Positions 36,715-45,647 of a DNA stretch of 52,176 nt are shown piece after piece. Both the position numbers and the translations under genes were made by a program. Every line of letters begins with the position of its first letter. Within the stretch, counting starts at the first letter, position 1. The notes beneath the pieces are model-generated. The model saw nothing but the letters and a program-made list of their open reading frames with translations, had not been told where the DNA came from and searched no databases. The DNA comes from Desulforhopalus singaporensis (GTDB lineage: Bacteria > Desulfobacterota > Desulfobulbia > Desulfobulbales > Desulfocapsaceae), in NCBI RefSeq assembly GCF_900104445.1, contig NZ_FNJI01000033.1, positions 1 through 52,176 on the forward strand, written 5' to 3'.

Positions 36715-37761
36715 CTACTGCAGCACCCATTTCCTGAACTGCTCCCCCCCAATGGGGCGAGCAACAATTTTTCGTTTTACTCCTTCGAGCCTGAGGGTCA
36801 CTTCCCTTGAGGAAGCGCCTTCCGGCAGCTTCCTGCCGTAACGGACCACCAGCGAGGCGGCCAGTTGCAGATCACATTCCAGCTGTTGCCGGTCGCCATA
36901 CCCGGCGGCCTTTTTCAGGACCGCAGCAGGGCCCGGCCAATCTTCCATAAGCAACAGCGCGTCCTGGTCGCCGGCCAGTCTTTCAAGACGATCGTTCTCC
37001 TTTTCATCCCGTCCGAGAACCAGCCACCCTCCCTTTGGCAGCATCAATTGCCGGCCGACAAGCAGAATCCGGATGTCGGCAACATTTATCTGCGCTCCGT
37101 CAAGAACGGATTCGCCCAGATAGAGCTGCTTGATCCTTCTGCTCAGGATCGGATCGGCAAGGATGCACCCACCTGCCGGAGAGGGATAATCGGTGATCCC
37201 GAACCGTTTGGCAAGGGCGATCTGGGCCGATCGCCCGCGACCGCTCATCCGCAGCAGTTTGCTCCGGTCGACCCACCCCCTGATCTCCGGTTCGGTCTCG
37301 CTCATCAGCTGGGCACAGAGCGGCCGAAGCAACAGGTTCCTGGTGCCGGAATCACGCTCGATAACATTCATGGTGTCACGGCGCTGAGACATCGGCCGCT
37401 GCCCCAGCACCTCCCCGGATACAAGAAAATGGGCGTTTCGTTCTGCCAGCAGCTCCTTGGCTCTTTTGAACATCATTATCTTGCAATCGATACAGGGGTT
37501 GAAGTTTTTGCCGAATCCGTGATCGGGATGATGGAGCATATCGAGATAGCCAGGGGAAATATCCTCGACATATACCGTTATGCCGTATTTTTCCTTCATC
37601 CGACTTTTGTGGGAAGCAAGGTCTTCCAGGATATCGTAATTAAAAAACGGTGTGACGAACTGCACCGCTTCAACCTCTATCTCCTGCTCCATGATCAGCC
37701 TGGTGGCCAGAATCGAATCAAGACCGCCGGAAAAGAGCGAAAGGGCCTTTACCTTTTTCAC
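36715..37761 (-). CDS. PP-loop ATPase, tRNA-thiolation-like (ThiI/MnmA-related)
   Basis: A 348-residue protein with the adenylylation P-loop SLFSGGLDSILATRL, Cys residues in NPCIDCKIMM, a FLVSGEVLGQRPMSQR motif and PAGGCILADP. This arrangement is seen in a family often annotated as tRNA 2-thiouridine methyltransferase or ThiI-like; the C-x-x-C pair and the later Cys (GGC) could bind a cluster or carry sulfur. The C-terminal domain (from about 220) has repeated ILLVGRQLML and RYGRKLP elements and is of unknown role. Its GTG start overlaps the recN stop (GTGA), so it is coupled to recN. Substrate is unproven. Confidence 0.75.
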   Translation of the reverse strand: MKKVKALSLFSGGLDSILATRLIMEQEIEVEAVQFVTPFFNYDILEDLASHKSRMKEKYGITVYVEDISPGYLDMLHHPDHGFGKNFNPCIDCKIMMFKRAKELLAERNAHFLVSGEVLGQRPMSQRRDTMNVIERDSGTRNLLLRPLCAQLMSETEPEIRGWVDRSKLLRMSGRGRSAQIALAKRFGITDYPSPAGGCILADPILSRRIKQLYLGESVLDGAQINVADIRILLVGRQLMLPKGGWLVLGRDEKENDRLERLAGDQDALLLMEDWPGPAAVLKKAAGYGDRQQLECDLQLAASLVVRYGRKLPEGASSREVTLRLEGVKRKIVARPIGGEQFRKWVLQ

Positions 37762-39452
37762 GCGTGTATACTCCTCTTGCTGTTGGCCAACAGCTCTTTG
37801 GCCCAGGCCTCGGTCTGCTCCGTGGCAGAGTCGCCGGCAAGCATCCTGACCAGTTCGGCTATCCGCATCTCGTTACTCAGTTTTTCAACCGTAGTCTGGG
37901 TTCGCCCGTTGCTCACCCGCTTCACCACCTGAAAGTGGAGCAGGCCGCGAGCGGCTATCTGGGGAAGATGGGTGATGCAGAACACCTGGTGATGTCCCGC
38001 CAATTCCTGGATTTTTCTCGCTACCGCCTCGGCCGCCTCGCCCCCTATCCCGGCATCCACCTCATCGAATATCACCGTTTCCACCATGTCTTTTTTGGCA
38101 AGAAGGCATTTCATGGCAAGCATCAGGCGTGACAACTCTCCGCCTGAGGCAATTTTGGCAAGAGGCCTTGGCGATTCACCCTGATTTGCCGAGAAAAAGA
38201 ACTCCACCCTGTCCCACCCGTTTTCCCTGAGGCTGCCGGGACTCTGGTCAACAGCTTCCCGGTGCACCACGAAACGCGGTTTATCAAAGGCAAGAGAGAC
38301 AAGCTCTTTTTCCATATCGGCCATCAGTCTGTCTCCCGTCCTGCGGCGCTGCATGGAGAGTTCCGCCGCCAGAGACATGACTTCTTTTTCAAAAGTGGCA
38401 ACCTCACCCTCCAGTGCGGCAATCTCTTTATCCATATTTTCAAGCTGCCGCAACTCCTTTTCACCCTCCTCGGCAAAAAGGATAACATCGCCAAGGGTCG
38501 GGCCGTACTTTCTTTTAAACTGGGAAAGCAGGTCCAGTCGCTCGTTAATCTGATCCAGACGGTACGGGTCGCTTTCCAGGCTGTCTTTGTAAGCCCGTAT
38601 GGAATTGATATGATCCTCGGCGAGAAACGTATAGTTGCTTATATCCTCTGACAGTTGCGCTGCACCTGCATCAAGCGTTGCAATCTGGCTGGTGTTTTGC
38701 CGAAGCCTGACAAGACCGTCCATCAGCTCATGGGACAGCAGCATATAACTATCCTGGCTGAGCGCCATAAGGGTCTGGGAGTTTTTCAACCTCTTCTTTT
38801 CCGCCGCCAGTAACTCGTCCTCACCGGCTTCGGGTGCAGCCTCCCTGATCTCACGGACCTGATAATCAAGAAAATCCCGCCGCTGTTCTTTCTCCTGTTC
38901 CCTCTGCCGCATCCCTTTAAGCTGTTGCTGTTTTATTCTCCATTGGTCGAACTTTTTTTTAAGCTTGAGGCGCCCTGGCCAATGTTCCCCCACGGTGTCC
39001 AGAAAATCCAGATGCTGCTGAGTTTGCAGAAGCTTCTGCTGATCATGCTGGCCGGCCATATTGAGTAGATCCGAGGATATTTCCGCAACCATTCTGGCCG
39101 TCGCCAGAGAACCGTTCACATAAAACCGGCTTCGCCCGGAAGAGCTCAGGATTCGTCTGATTATGATGGTCTTGTCCTCACCATATCCGCCATCGCGAAG
39201 TTTCTCCATCAGGCTGCGATGATCCCTGTTCACCTCGAACAACGCTTCTATCTCGCAGCACTCTTCTCCGCTGCGCACCCAGCCGGCTGAAGCCCGCCGA
39301 CCGGAAAGCAGGTCTATTGCCCGGAGCATAATCGATTTACCGGCCCCGGTTTCACCGGTCATTACCACCAGCCCGTCTATTTCCTGGTGGTCAAAAGTCA
39401 GATCCAGAGTTTCTATCAGGGCAAGATTTTTCACTCGTAATTCGCAAAGCAT
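37758..39452 (-). CDS. recN: DNA repair ATPase RecN
   Basis: An SMC-like protein for double-strand break repair. The N-terminal Walker A is MTGETGAGKSIMLRAI, and the C-terminal half has the signature LAKIASGGELSRLMLAMK and Walker B ETVIFDEVDAGIGGEAAEAV, with CITHLPQIAARG following. Long coiled-coil arms lie between, around residues 150-380. The ORF is open from 39578, but ATG at 39452 (MLCELRVKNLALIE) is the normal RecN start and gives 564 residues. Confidence 0.96.
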   Translation of the reverse strand: MLCELRVKNLALIETLDLTFDHQEIDGLVVMTGETGAGKSIMLRAIDLLSGRRASAGWVRSGEECCEIEALFEVNRDHRSLMEKLRDGGYGEDKTIIIRRILSSSGRSRFYVNGSLATARMVAEISSDLLNMAGQHDQQKLLQTQQHLDFLDTVGEHWPGRLKLKKKFDQWRIKQQQLKGMRQREQEKEQRRDFLDYQVREIREAAPEAGEDELLAAEKKRLKNSQTLMALSQDSYMLLSHELMDGLVRLRQNTSQIATLDAGAAQLSEDISNYTFLAEDHINSIRAYKDSLESDPYRLDQINERLDLLSQFKRKYGPTLGDVILFAEEGEKELRQLENMDKEIAALEGEVATFEKEVMSLAAELSMQRRRTGDRLMADMEKELVSLAFDKPRFVVHREAVDQSPGSLRENGWDRVEFFFSANQGESPRPLAKIASGGELSRLMLAMKCLLAKKDMVETVIFDEVDAGIGGEAAEAVARKIQELAGHHQVFCITHLPQIAARGLLHFQVVKRVSNGRTQTTVEKLSNEMRIAELVRMLAGDSATEQTEAWAKELLANSKRSIHA

Positions 39453-39603
39453 CGGCTTCCATTCACATCTGATTTTAAGCGCATCCTTGACTCTGAGCCA
39501 AAAGGGCTGTAATTTACTTGGGTTTTCTATTGGCGAACACCATTTCCGACACTGAGCGTCGTTTCTGTTCGTCTTCAAACCTTATAATGCACAAGCTCCC
39601 GTC

Positions 39604-40107
39604 ATGAAAGAAAAAACAGATCTCAGTGCAAGCCTTGAAGACTACATTGAGGCCATCTATCATATCATCGAAGAGAAACTGGTCGCCAGGAGTAAAGAGA
39701 TCTCGGCAAGACTCAACGTCAGCCGGGCTTCAGTCACCGAAGCCCTCAGGGCCCTGTCCAAGAAAGGTCTCATCAACTACGCTCCATATGAAGCGATTAC
39801 CCTTACCCCGGAAGGGAAGGAAGTCGCTGAAGACGTTATTTTCCGCCATGAAGCGCTCAAACGTTTTTTCATTGAAGTTCTAGCCATTGATGAACCGGTT
39901 GCCGAAGAAGGCGCCTGCAAGGTGGAACATGCCGCCCCGCCGGAGATCATCGCCCGCATGATCAAGTTTACCGAATTCATGGGGTTTTGTCCCAGGGCAG
40001 GACAGGAGATGATCGAAGGTTTTGCCGACTATTGCCGCCACGGCAAAAAAAGCGACAGCTGCGAGAGCTGTGTTTCCCAGTGCGTTGACCGGCAACAGGA
40101 CACCTGA
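39604..40107 (+). CDS. DtxR/MntR-family metal-dependent regulator
   Basis: A 167-residue protein with an N-terminal winged helix (SLEDYIEAIYHIIEEKLVARSKEIS, then LNVSRASVTEALRALSKKGLI) followed by a dimerisation/metal domain. Likely ligands are RHEALKRFF and GACKVEHAAPPE, where Cys and Glu-His match the DtxR/MntR site. The C-terminus adds a Cys cluster (YCRHGKKSDSCESCVSQC) rather than an SH3 domain. A good -10 (TATAAT, 39583-39588) lies so close to the ATG that the leader would be about ten bases and no ribosome site is visible. It diverges from recN. The metal, Fe or Mn, is not predictable. Confidence 0.85.
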   Translation: MKEKTDLSASLEDYIEAIYHIIEEKLVARSKEISARLNVSRASVTEALRALSKKGLINYAPYEAITLTPEGKEVAEDVIFRHEALKRFFIEVLAIDEPVAEEGACKVEHAAPPEIIARMIKFTEFMGFCPRAGQEMIEGFADYCRHGKKSDSCESCVSQCVDRQQDT

Positions 40108-40122
40108 GCTGTATAGCGAAGA

Positions 40123-40350
40123 TCAGGACCCGTGTTTTTCGATCAAGTGCGCCACTTCCCCTTCTTCCGGGAATCTCGACAACTTCTTTTTGGAAAAAAC
40201 AAGATCCCCGTCGACCTCGACCTCGAAAACACCTCCGGAAGACGGGAGCAGGTCAACAACGACCCCAAATTGTTCGGCAAGCTGGTCCCCCAGACTGGAG
40301 GCCCTTGGCTTATAGTTTCACTTCTGGCAATATTCAATCGATATCTTCAT
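40123..40350 (-). CDS. SelW/Rdx-family selenoprotein with in-frame UGA (Sec)
   Basis: This gene is broken by one TGA at 40318-40320 (codon 11) unless it is read as selenocysteine. The translation starts MKISIEYCQK, then U, then NYKPRASSLGDQLAEQF, and continues to VFEVEVDGDLVFSKKKLSRF and PEEGEVAHLIEKHGS, 75 residues in all. This is the Rdx (SelW/SelT/SelH-like) pattern: a thioredoxin-like redox motif C-x-x-U after the first strand, the YxPRA step, GGVFEV and SKKxxxRFPE. Exactly the second redox residue is the UGA codon. A stem-loop follows it. The gene converges on the DtxR-type regulator. Function is probably thiol or peroxide redox. Confidence 0.85.
40279..40306 (-). promoter_or_regulatory. 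Candidate bacterial SECIS stem-loop
   Basis: Beginning 11 bases after the UGA, the mRNA can fold AAG/CUU, GG/CC and CCUCC/GGGGG with small bulges around the loop AGUCU. The loop starts about 21 bases after the UGA and holds a GU, as needed for SelB binding. The fold was read by eye, not computed. Confidence 0.55.
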
Positions 40351-40732
40351 CTGTCATTCATCCTGTCTCTTTCGTATCACAACGGACGGCGGTGCCGGTT
40401 TTCAGGCCTGGGTGAGCCAGCTACAAGTTCATCACTAGCAGGACTCGTTTTTTACAGGCTGAACTGTAGTCATTTTCTTTTTGCTAAGCAACATGAACTT
40501 GCCGCAAGCTCATCCGTTTGCCCTACAGGGCGCAAAAGATTATGGTACAGTTTTTTTTCAGCACCACTTTTTTTCTTTCAATCCACCGTATGCGACTTAT
40601 TTCCCTGGTATTTCCATGCAGCCTGTCAAAAAGGTATATCCGACCGCTTGTCGGCACCCCGGTTAGGTGTTATTTTTTTGTCATGACTATGTTCTTGATT
40701 TAGAACTGTTACAACCGAATGCCAAGCATAAG
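40351..40732. other. Intergenic region between the selenoprotein gene and the dGTPase gene
   Basis: The two genes diverge here, so both promoters must lie inside. I see no gene with family character and no clear promoter pair. Long T runs on the plus strand (around 40449, 40550 and 40672) make it A/T-rich. Confidence 0.35.
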
Positions 40733-41953
40733 ATGATGCCACCAATCAACAGTGAACAAAATCTGATGGAGATGCTCAACTCTCTTAACAGGGAAGAAGA
40801 GCATCGCCTTTCCCGTATCGCCACGAAATCAGCAGACGGGATCAGGAGAAACCGCGAACAGACTGCAGCCTACCGTCAACAGTTCGCATTGGACGCCGAC
40901 CGTATCCTCCATTCCCGCGCCTACATGCGCTACATTGACAAAACCCAGGTTTTCTCGCTGGTCAAAAACGATCATATCACCCACCGGGTACTCCATGTGC
41001 AGCTGGTGGCGAGAATCGCCAGGACCATAGGGAGGTTTTTGCGTCTTAACGAAGACCTGATCGAAGCCATAGCCCTGGGACATGATATCGGCCATCCGCC
41101 TTTCGGTCATGACGGCGAATCCTTTCTTGCCGAGATCTGCCGTGACCATGGCCTGCCGCCGTTTCAGCATAACATCCAGTCGGTTCGCTTTCTTGATCAA
41201 CTTGAACGCAAAGGCAGAGGGTGGAATCTCACCCTCCAGGTTCTCGACGGAATTCTCTGCCATGACGGTGAGACGCATGCAAAAAATCTGACGCTCCAGC
41301 CGATTGCTTCCTTTGCGATGCTTGACAGGAAATTGAAGAAGAAATCACTCTCGCCCGCCCATAACCTGCTTCCGGCAACCCCTGAAGGATGCGTGGTGCG
41401 ATTAGCCGACACCATCGCCTACATCGGCAAAGATATCGAAGACGCAATAATACTAGGCCTTATCACCAGAAACGACCTGCCGACCGCCTGTACTGAACTG
41501 CTTGGCTCAACCAACGGCACTATCGTCTACAACCTGGTGACCGACATCATTTCCCGAAACAGTGCGGAAAACACCCCCTCTGGCTCAGATTATTCCATCG
41601 GTTTTTCAAAGGACATTGCGGACGCGTTGAAGGAGTTAAAGGTTTTCAACTACCAACGCATCTACCTGGCACCTGAGACCAAGGAGTTAAGCCCCATGAT
41701 CGGGGAATGTTACCGGAGCCTTTTCAACCACTATCTGGAAATGTTGCAGAAGAGTCCCGAAACTCTAGGAACCAATGTCGACCTGATGACAGATATATCA
41801 CCGCTTCTAGAAGAAGGCTACAGCGACGAGGAAAAAGTGCGGGATTTCATTGCCGGAATGACAGACAATTTTTTCATCAGGGAAGCCGCAGCAATCGGCT
41901 GCAGGGTACCACCCCTGAGGCAGGCAGTCTTTTTCGGCAGACAGATGTCGTAA
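40733..41953 (+). CDS. dgt: Deoxyguanosinetriphosphate triphosphohydrolase-like HD protein
   Basis: An HD-domain phosphohydrolase of about 406 residues that removes triphosphate from dGTP or other dNTPs. It shows RILHSRAYMRYIDKTQVF, the first metal His in ITHRVLHVQLVARIAR, the HD pair in AIALGHDIGHPPFGHDGE, and the final Asp in VVRLADTIAYIGKDIEDA. The ORF opens at 40667; ATG at 40733 (MMPPINSEQ) is preferred on homology, although no good ribosome site is seen. The long variable C-terminal region is normal for this family. Convergent with the GntR gene. Confidence 0.88.
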   Translation: MMPPINSEQNLMEMLNSLNREEEHRLSRIATKSADGIRRNREQTAAYRQQFALDADRILHSRAYMRYIDKTQVFSLVKNDHITHRVLHVQLVARIARTIGRFLRLNEDLIEAIALGHDIGHPPFGHDGESFLAEICRDHGLPPFQHNIQSVRFLDQLERKGRGWNLTLQVLDGILCHDGETHAKNLTLQPIASFAMLDRKLKKKSLSPAHNLLPATPEGCVVRLADTIAYIGKDIEDAIILGLITRNDLPTACTELLGSTNGTIVYNLVTDIISRNSAENTPSGSDYSIGFSKDIADALKELKVFNYQRIYLAPETKELSPMIGECYRSLFNHYLEMLQKSPETLGTNVDLMTDISPLLEEGYSDEEKVRDFIAGMTDNFFIREAAAIGCRVPPLRQAVFFGRQMS

Positions 41954-42053
41954 TAATCACCCGCCTTCCCGGAAAAAAAGACTAAAAACCATGTAACGGT
42001 TACACGGAATATGATCCGCATAACATAGCGGTTTTCATCCTGGAATTTTTTTC

Positions 42054-42710
42054 TCAGGAGATAATTTTAAAGGAATCAGGTGGATCAAACTGCCAGTGAA
42101 CATCGCGCATGTAATCCGCTGCCGCAATCGCATTACCGGCTTCCACCAGCTTGACAAACTCACGGTGCTGCTCCAGGTTGTTATTATTCCACTGCCTGCC
42201 AAAATCTCTTCGCGGAAAATCATAGAGCTGCATTTTCAGATTGTTGACGTATTTGATCATCCGCTCATTACTCGACAACCCCAGGAAGGCGTCGTGAAAT
42301 TTGACATTGAGGATATTATGCCTGGCAATGTCGCCTGCAGCAAGCGCAGCCTCAATACCATCGTTACACTCCTTCATTCTGGCAACCCTGGTCTCGTCAA
42401 GTTTATCAAACACTGACAGAATTATCCTTGACTCGATTCCTCCCAGGATTTCATAAATATCCCTCACATCGTCCAGGGTAAAAACGTTTATCTTAACTCC
42501 CCGCTGTGGTTGGATAGTGACGAATCCCTGCTCCTGAAGCAGGAGCAGCGCCTCCCTGAGCGGGGTGCGGCTCACCCCCAGTTCTTTTATCATTTTATTA
42601 ACGCTTATCGAGGCCCCTGGTTCCAGCTTTCCGATCCGCATCTGCGTCTGCAGGTAGTCATAAACCTGTACCCTCAGAAGATAACTTCCGGGACGACTTT
42701 CATTCATCAT
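42054..42710 (-). CDS. GntR-family regulator with FCD effector domain
   Basis: A 218-residue protein. The N-terminal winged helix has YLQTQMRIGKLEPGASISVN and ELGVSRTPLREALLLLQEQGFV, followed by an all-helical FCD domain (about 80-210) with the metal/ligand residues in FHDAFLGLSSNERM and EQHREFVKLVEAGN. FCD regulators usually respond to carboxylates. ATG at 42710 has GGAG six bases upstream; a longer start at 42722 lacks one. It lies next to the dehydrogenase and TRAP genes. Two promoters in that cluster share a palindromic sequence that this protein probably binds. Confidence 0.9.
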   Translation of the reverse strand: MMNESRPGSYLLRVQVYDYLQTQMRIGKLEPGASISVNKMIKELGVSRTPLREALLLLQEQGFVTIQPQRGVKINVFTLDDVRDIYEILGGIESRIILSVFDKLDETRVARMKECNDGIEAALAAGDIARHNILNVKFHDAFLGLSSNERMIKYVNNLKMQLYDFPRRDFGRQWNNNNLEQHREFVKLVEAGNAIAAADYMRDVHWQFDPPDSFKIIS

Positions 42711-43395
42711 TTTGTACTCCACTCATAAAGTAAGCAGGTGGTCCCCACGATTAACCGGTTCACCCCCCTGGCGGGTCCTGCACAGCTTTTTTTATTGCCA
42801 CCAGCTGGCCGACCTGAGAGGAGATGCATTTTTACTGTTTACCCTGGCTGTAGCCCGAAACGTCAACAACACGATCGTACAGATTTCAGCCATCACATAT
42901 TCCTCCTCACCAGGAATATCAAATACGGGATATGCGCTTCTTACACAGCCCGCTCATGCGCAACTTGCAACCAGTTGATATTTCTTTCGTTTCTCCATAA
43001 CTATGTACAAAACCACTGGTTACCAGGAGAACGACGGGATCACAACCATCTTCAACAGTAATCGCACCAGTTCCGAACTCAGTCACACTATCTGCCGGGC
43101 AGGGATACCGCGCAAAGACCTCTCTTGCCGGATGTTGCCTACACAACTACATGAGAAGATTGTTTTTTGCCAGGAAAAAAACAATTTCAGCAACTTACAA
43201 ATCGCCGTACAACGACGCTGAAAGTGTTGAGCAACAAGGATTCTCCGGCCCGATATCGTATCTGTTCAAAAAAATGCAGCACCCTGCATGAAGCACGGGG
43301 TTATGCCCACCAAATCAGCCTTTACAAGCAATGTATCAGATGACCTGGTGGACAAACGATTCTCATCTTTAAGACGGGTCTACAAGTTGGCTCAA
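42711..43395. other. 685-bp gene-poor interval upstream of the GntR gene
   Basis: No gene is confidently supported. One small minus-strand ORF at 42792-42896 has AGGAGG five bases before a GTG and encodes 34 residues starting (M)MAEICTIVLLTF; it resembles nothing I know and may be chance or a remnant. The promoter of the GntR gene must lie in the lower part. The palindromic operator seen at the dehydrogenase and TRAP promoters is not found here, so autoregulation by the same site is not supported. Confidence 0.3.
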
Positions 43396-43671
43396 CTATT
43401 GTTTAACTATGAATTCACCGATATACCCAACTTTTGCAGCACCATCTATGGCGCTTGATATAAGCCGGGCATCATCTGCCTTAAACCCACTGCAAAGCTC
43501 AAGCAAGGTCACTCCTTTCTCCACCAGTTGCCTGGCTGCCTCACAAGCCTCGTCAACAGACCCTACCCCGACGATATTTGACTTAAACTGTGGCGACTCT
43601 AGGGATTGGCTGTTTTGCCCAAGACTGTACCCTGGTGCTTTAATTATAAAACCGTACTGAAACTGTGCCAT
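43396..43671 (-). CDS. DUF6506-like small protein
   Basis: A 91-residue protein starting MAQFQYGFIIKAPGY, with a near-perfect GGAGGA before the ATG. It continues VGVGSVDEACEAARQLVEKGV, TLLELCSGFKADDARLI and ends GYIGEFIVKQ. The pattern matches small conserved proteins grouped as DUF6506; no reaction is established for them. It is downstream of the dehydrogenase on the same strand, beyond a hairpin, and may be an accessory of the same pathway. A single Cys in LELCSGF sits in a conserved spot. Confidence 0.65.
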   Translation of the reverse strand: MAQFQYGFIIKAPGYSLGQNSQSLESPQFKSNIVGVGSVDEACEAARQLVEKGVTLLELCSGFKADDARLISSAIDGAAKVGYIGEFIVKQ

Positions 43672-43770
43672 ACTGTATCCTCCATGCCCTGATCTTCTAT
43701 ATAGGTGCGCTGGTTGCCTGATATGACCGGCCAACACCCCTCATCTTTTCCATATTCTGCAACTAACCAA

Positions 43771-43801
43771 AGACATGGACCGTATCCTCCGGTCCATGTC
43801 T
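43771..43801 (-). terminator. 12-bp perfect hairpin after the dehydrogenase gene
   Basis: Arms AGACATGGACCG (43771-43782) and CGGTCCATGTCT (43790-43801) enclose a seven-base loop. It follows the dehydrogenase stop by about 80 bases. The trailing U tract on the minus strand is short (CTTTGG), so it may be a leaky terminator or mRNA-stabilising element in front of the DUF6506 gene. Confidence 0.55.
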
Positions 43802-43883
43802 TGTCTGGATTTTATCTACCTGAACAACGAAACGAAGTTGTCAATAACCAGTAATGTAATGAGATTTCAAGATGTTTCCCTGA

Positions 43884-45422
43884 TTACTGGGCAACACAGC
43901 TCCGTACCGACTTGTCTGTGTCCTTATTCTCTCTCTTGTCCGCAACCCCGGCAGGAGGAGCAACCCGCACTGTTGCGATCTTGTTCTGGGTAAAGAAATC
44001 TATTCCGTCTTTGCCCTGTACCTTGTCGGTACCGAGGTGGGAATCCTTAATACCGCCAAAAGGCAGATATGGATGGGGGGCACAGACACCGACGTTGACC
44101 CCGACCATGCCGGCATCAGCTTCGGAAATGAACTTCTCCGTATAGTACTGATTTTGTGTGAAAATACACGCACCGTTGCCGAACTTCTGCTCTCTTATGA
44201 GCTGCAGGGCATCATCGATATCTCGTATTTTCATGATCGAGACCACCGGTCCGAAAATCTCTTCCTTGGCAATGGTTCTGCAGGGAGTCACATCGGTAAA
44301 GACAGTGGGCCCGACAAAGTACCCATTTTTATTGTTGTCAGGTAATTCGGGATTACGGCCGTCGAGCACCAGTTTTGACCCTTCCTCGATACCTATCTTG
44401 ATATAGTTTTCTATACTTGCCTTCGCCTTTGCGGAAATTACCGGTCCCATATATATATCCGGATCCATGGCGTCACCAACGGTAACCTTTTTCGATGCTT
44501 CCACGACACGCTCGATCAGTTCGTCATAAATCTCCGGAACTGCAGCAACTATAGAACCTGCAAGACAACGCTGCCCGGCCGAGCCGTAGCATGAATGGAT
44601 GAAGTTTTCAATAAAGAGGTCCCAGTTGACATCTTCCATCGCCACCAGATAATTCTTTGCCCCGCCAAGCAACATGCTCCGCTTACCGCCCCGACCGCAT
44701 GCTTCCGCCATTTTTTTCGCAGTAGGCGTCGAGCCCACCAGACAGACCCCGCTCATCTTGGGATGTTCATACCAGGTGCCTGGAATCGAGCGGTTACCGT
44801 GAACAATGTTGATAACACCTTTCGGCAGTCCGATCTCGTTGAAGAGATCACCCATTTTCTGCATAAAAAGCGGAGACTGGGTTGAAGGCTTGAAGATAAA
44901 TGTATTTCCTACTCCGATGGCGTAGGGAATAAACCAGCCGAAAACCAGCGCCGGGAAATTAAACGGTGCCACTCCGCCAAAAACCCCCAGCGGCTGCTTC
45001 ACCACCCTGCCGTTGATGTTTTTGGCTATTCCGTCAAGGGTCTCTCCCTGGATCAGGGTAGGTATAGAACAGGCGGCTTCGATTATTTCAATAACCCTCC
45101 TGACCTCCCCCCTCGCCTCACTGATATGTTTTGCCTGATCAATCGCGATGGAGACGGCAAGCTCCTCCTGGTTATCGACCATGGCCTGGCGCATGCTGAA
45201 AAGATACCCCATACGCTTGCTCAGGGAGAGTGCTCTCCACTCCTTGTAAGCCTCATAGGAAGAGTCAACAGCTGCCAGCGATGTCTCTTCTGAAGAAAGC
45301 GGAACTTCGCCAATAGCCTCCCCTGTGGAAGGGTTGTAAAGCGGAACATACTCTACACCGGTTTCCTCTATCCATTCGCCATTTATAAAATTTTTAATCC
45401 TGGTAAATTTCTGCTCACTCAT
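43884..45422 (-). CDS. Methylmalonate-semialdehyde-dehydrogenase-like (CoA-acylating) aldehyde dehydrogenase
   Basis: A 512-residue aldehyde dehydrogenase. NAD and catalytic features are FNFPALVFGWFIPYAIGVGN, VCLVGSTPTAKKMAE, LGGAKNYLVAMEDV and the catalytic Cys in GSAGQRCLAGS. The segments SEARGEVRRVIEIIEAA and GQRC carry the Arg residues that bind the carboxylate in MmsA enzymes, and the general-base Glu of normal ALDHs is replaced, as in CoA-acylating members. Likely substrate is malonate- or methylmalonate-semialdehyde or another omega-acid aldehyde. The C-terminal 25 residues are a polar extension. It has its own promoter overlapped by a palindromic operator. Confidence 0.85.
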   Translation of the reverse strand: MSEQKFTRIKNFINGEWIEETGVEYVPLYNPSTGEAIGEVPLSSEETSLAAVDSSYEAYKEWRALSLSKRMGYLFSMRQAMVDNQEELAVSIAIDQAKHISEARGEVRRVIEIIEAACSIPTLIQGETLDGIAKNINGRVVKQPLGVFGGVAPFNFPALVFGWFIPYAIGVGNTFIFKPSTQSPLFMQKMGDLFNEIGLPKGVINIVHGNRSIPGTWYEHPKMSGVCLVGSTPTAKKMAEACGRGGKRSMLLGGAKNYLVAMEDVNWDLFIENFIHSCYGSAGQRCLAGSIVAAVPEIYDELIERVVEASKKVTVGDAMDPDIYMGPVISAKAKASIENYIKIGIEEGSKLVLDGRNPELPDNNKNGYFVGPTVFTDVTPCRTIAKEEIFGPVVSIMKIRDIDDALQLIREQKFGNGACIFTQNQYYTEKFISEADAGMVGVNVGVCAPHPYLPFGGIKDSHLGTDKVQGKDGIDFFTQNKIATVRVAPPAGVADKRENKDTDKSVRSCVAQ

Positions 45423-45528
45423 AGCATCGACTCCTCTTTACGTTGTTCAGTAAATTCTGTGTCATCCACAGTCAACTAACTGTTCTTTTGCGAGTCACCT
45501 TGATGAACCGATGACTCTTGCCTTCTGA

Positions 45529-45563
45529 TATACTAATATATTAGTATACAGCGCTGTTGTCAA
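45529..45563 (-). promoter_or_regulatory. Dehydrogenase promoter with palindromic GntR operator
   Basis: On the minus strand TTGACA (45558-45563) and TATATT (45535-45540) are 17 bases apart. A 20-bp perfect palindrome with arms TATACTAATA and TATTAGTATA (45529-45548) covers the -10. The 16-mer TAATATATTAGTATAC (45534-45549) recurs at the dctM promoter. Position over the -10 suggests repression. Confidence 0.75.
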
Positions 45564-45647
45564 CACTTTTTTTTGATTTAGCCCGGAGTTCTGCAAAGAT
45601 AATAGTTCCGGCCTTCTTACAAGAGATTTTTAATGATACCAACCATA

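Noticed and set aside
42919-43146. 75-codon minus-strand ORF upstream of the GntR gene
   Set aside because: No homology pattern and no ribosome site; residue use looks random.
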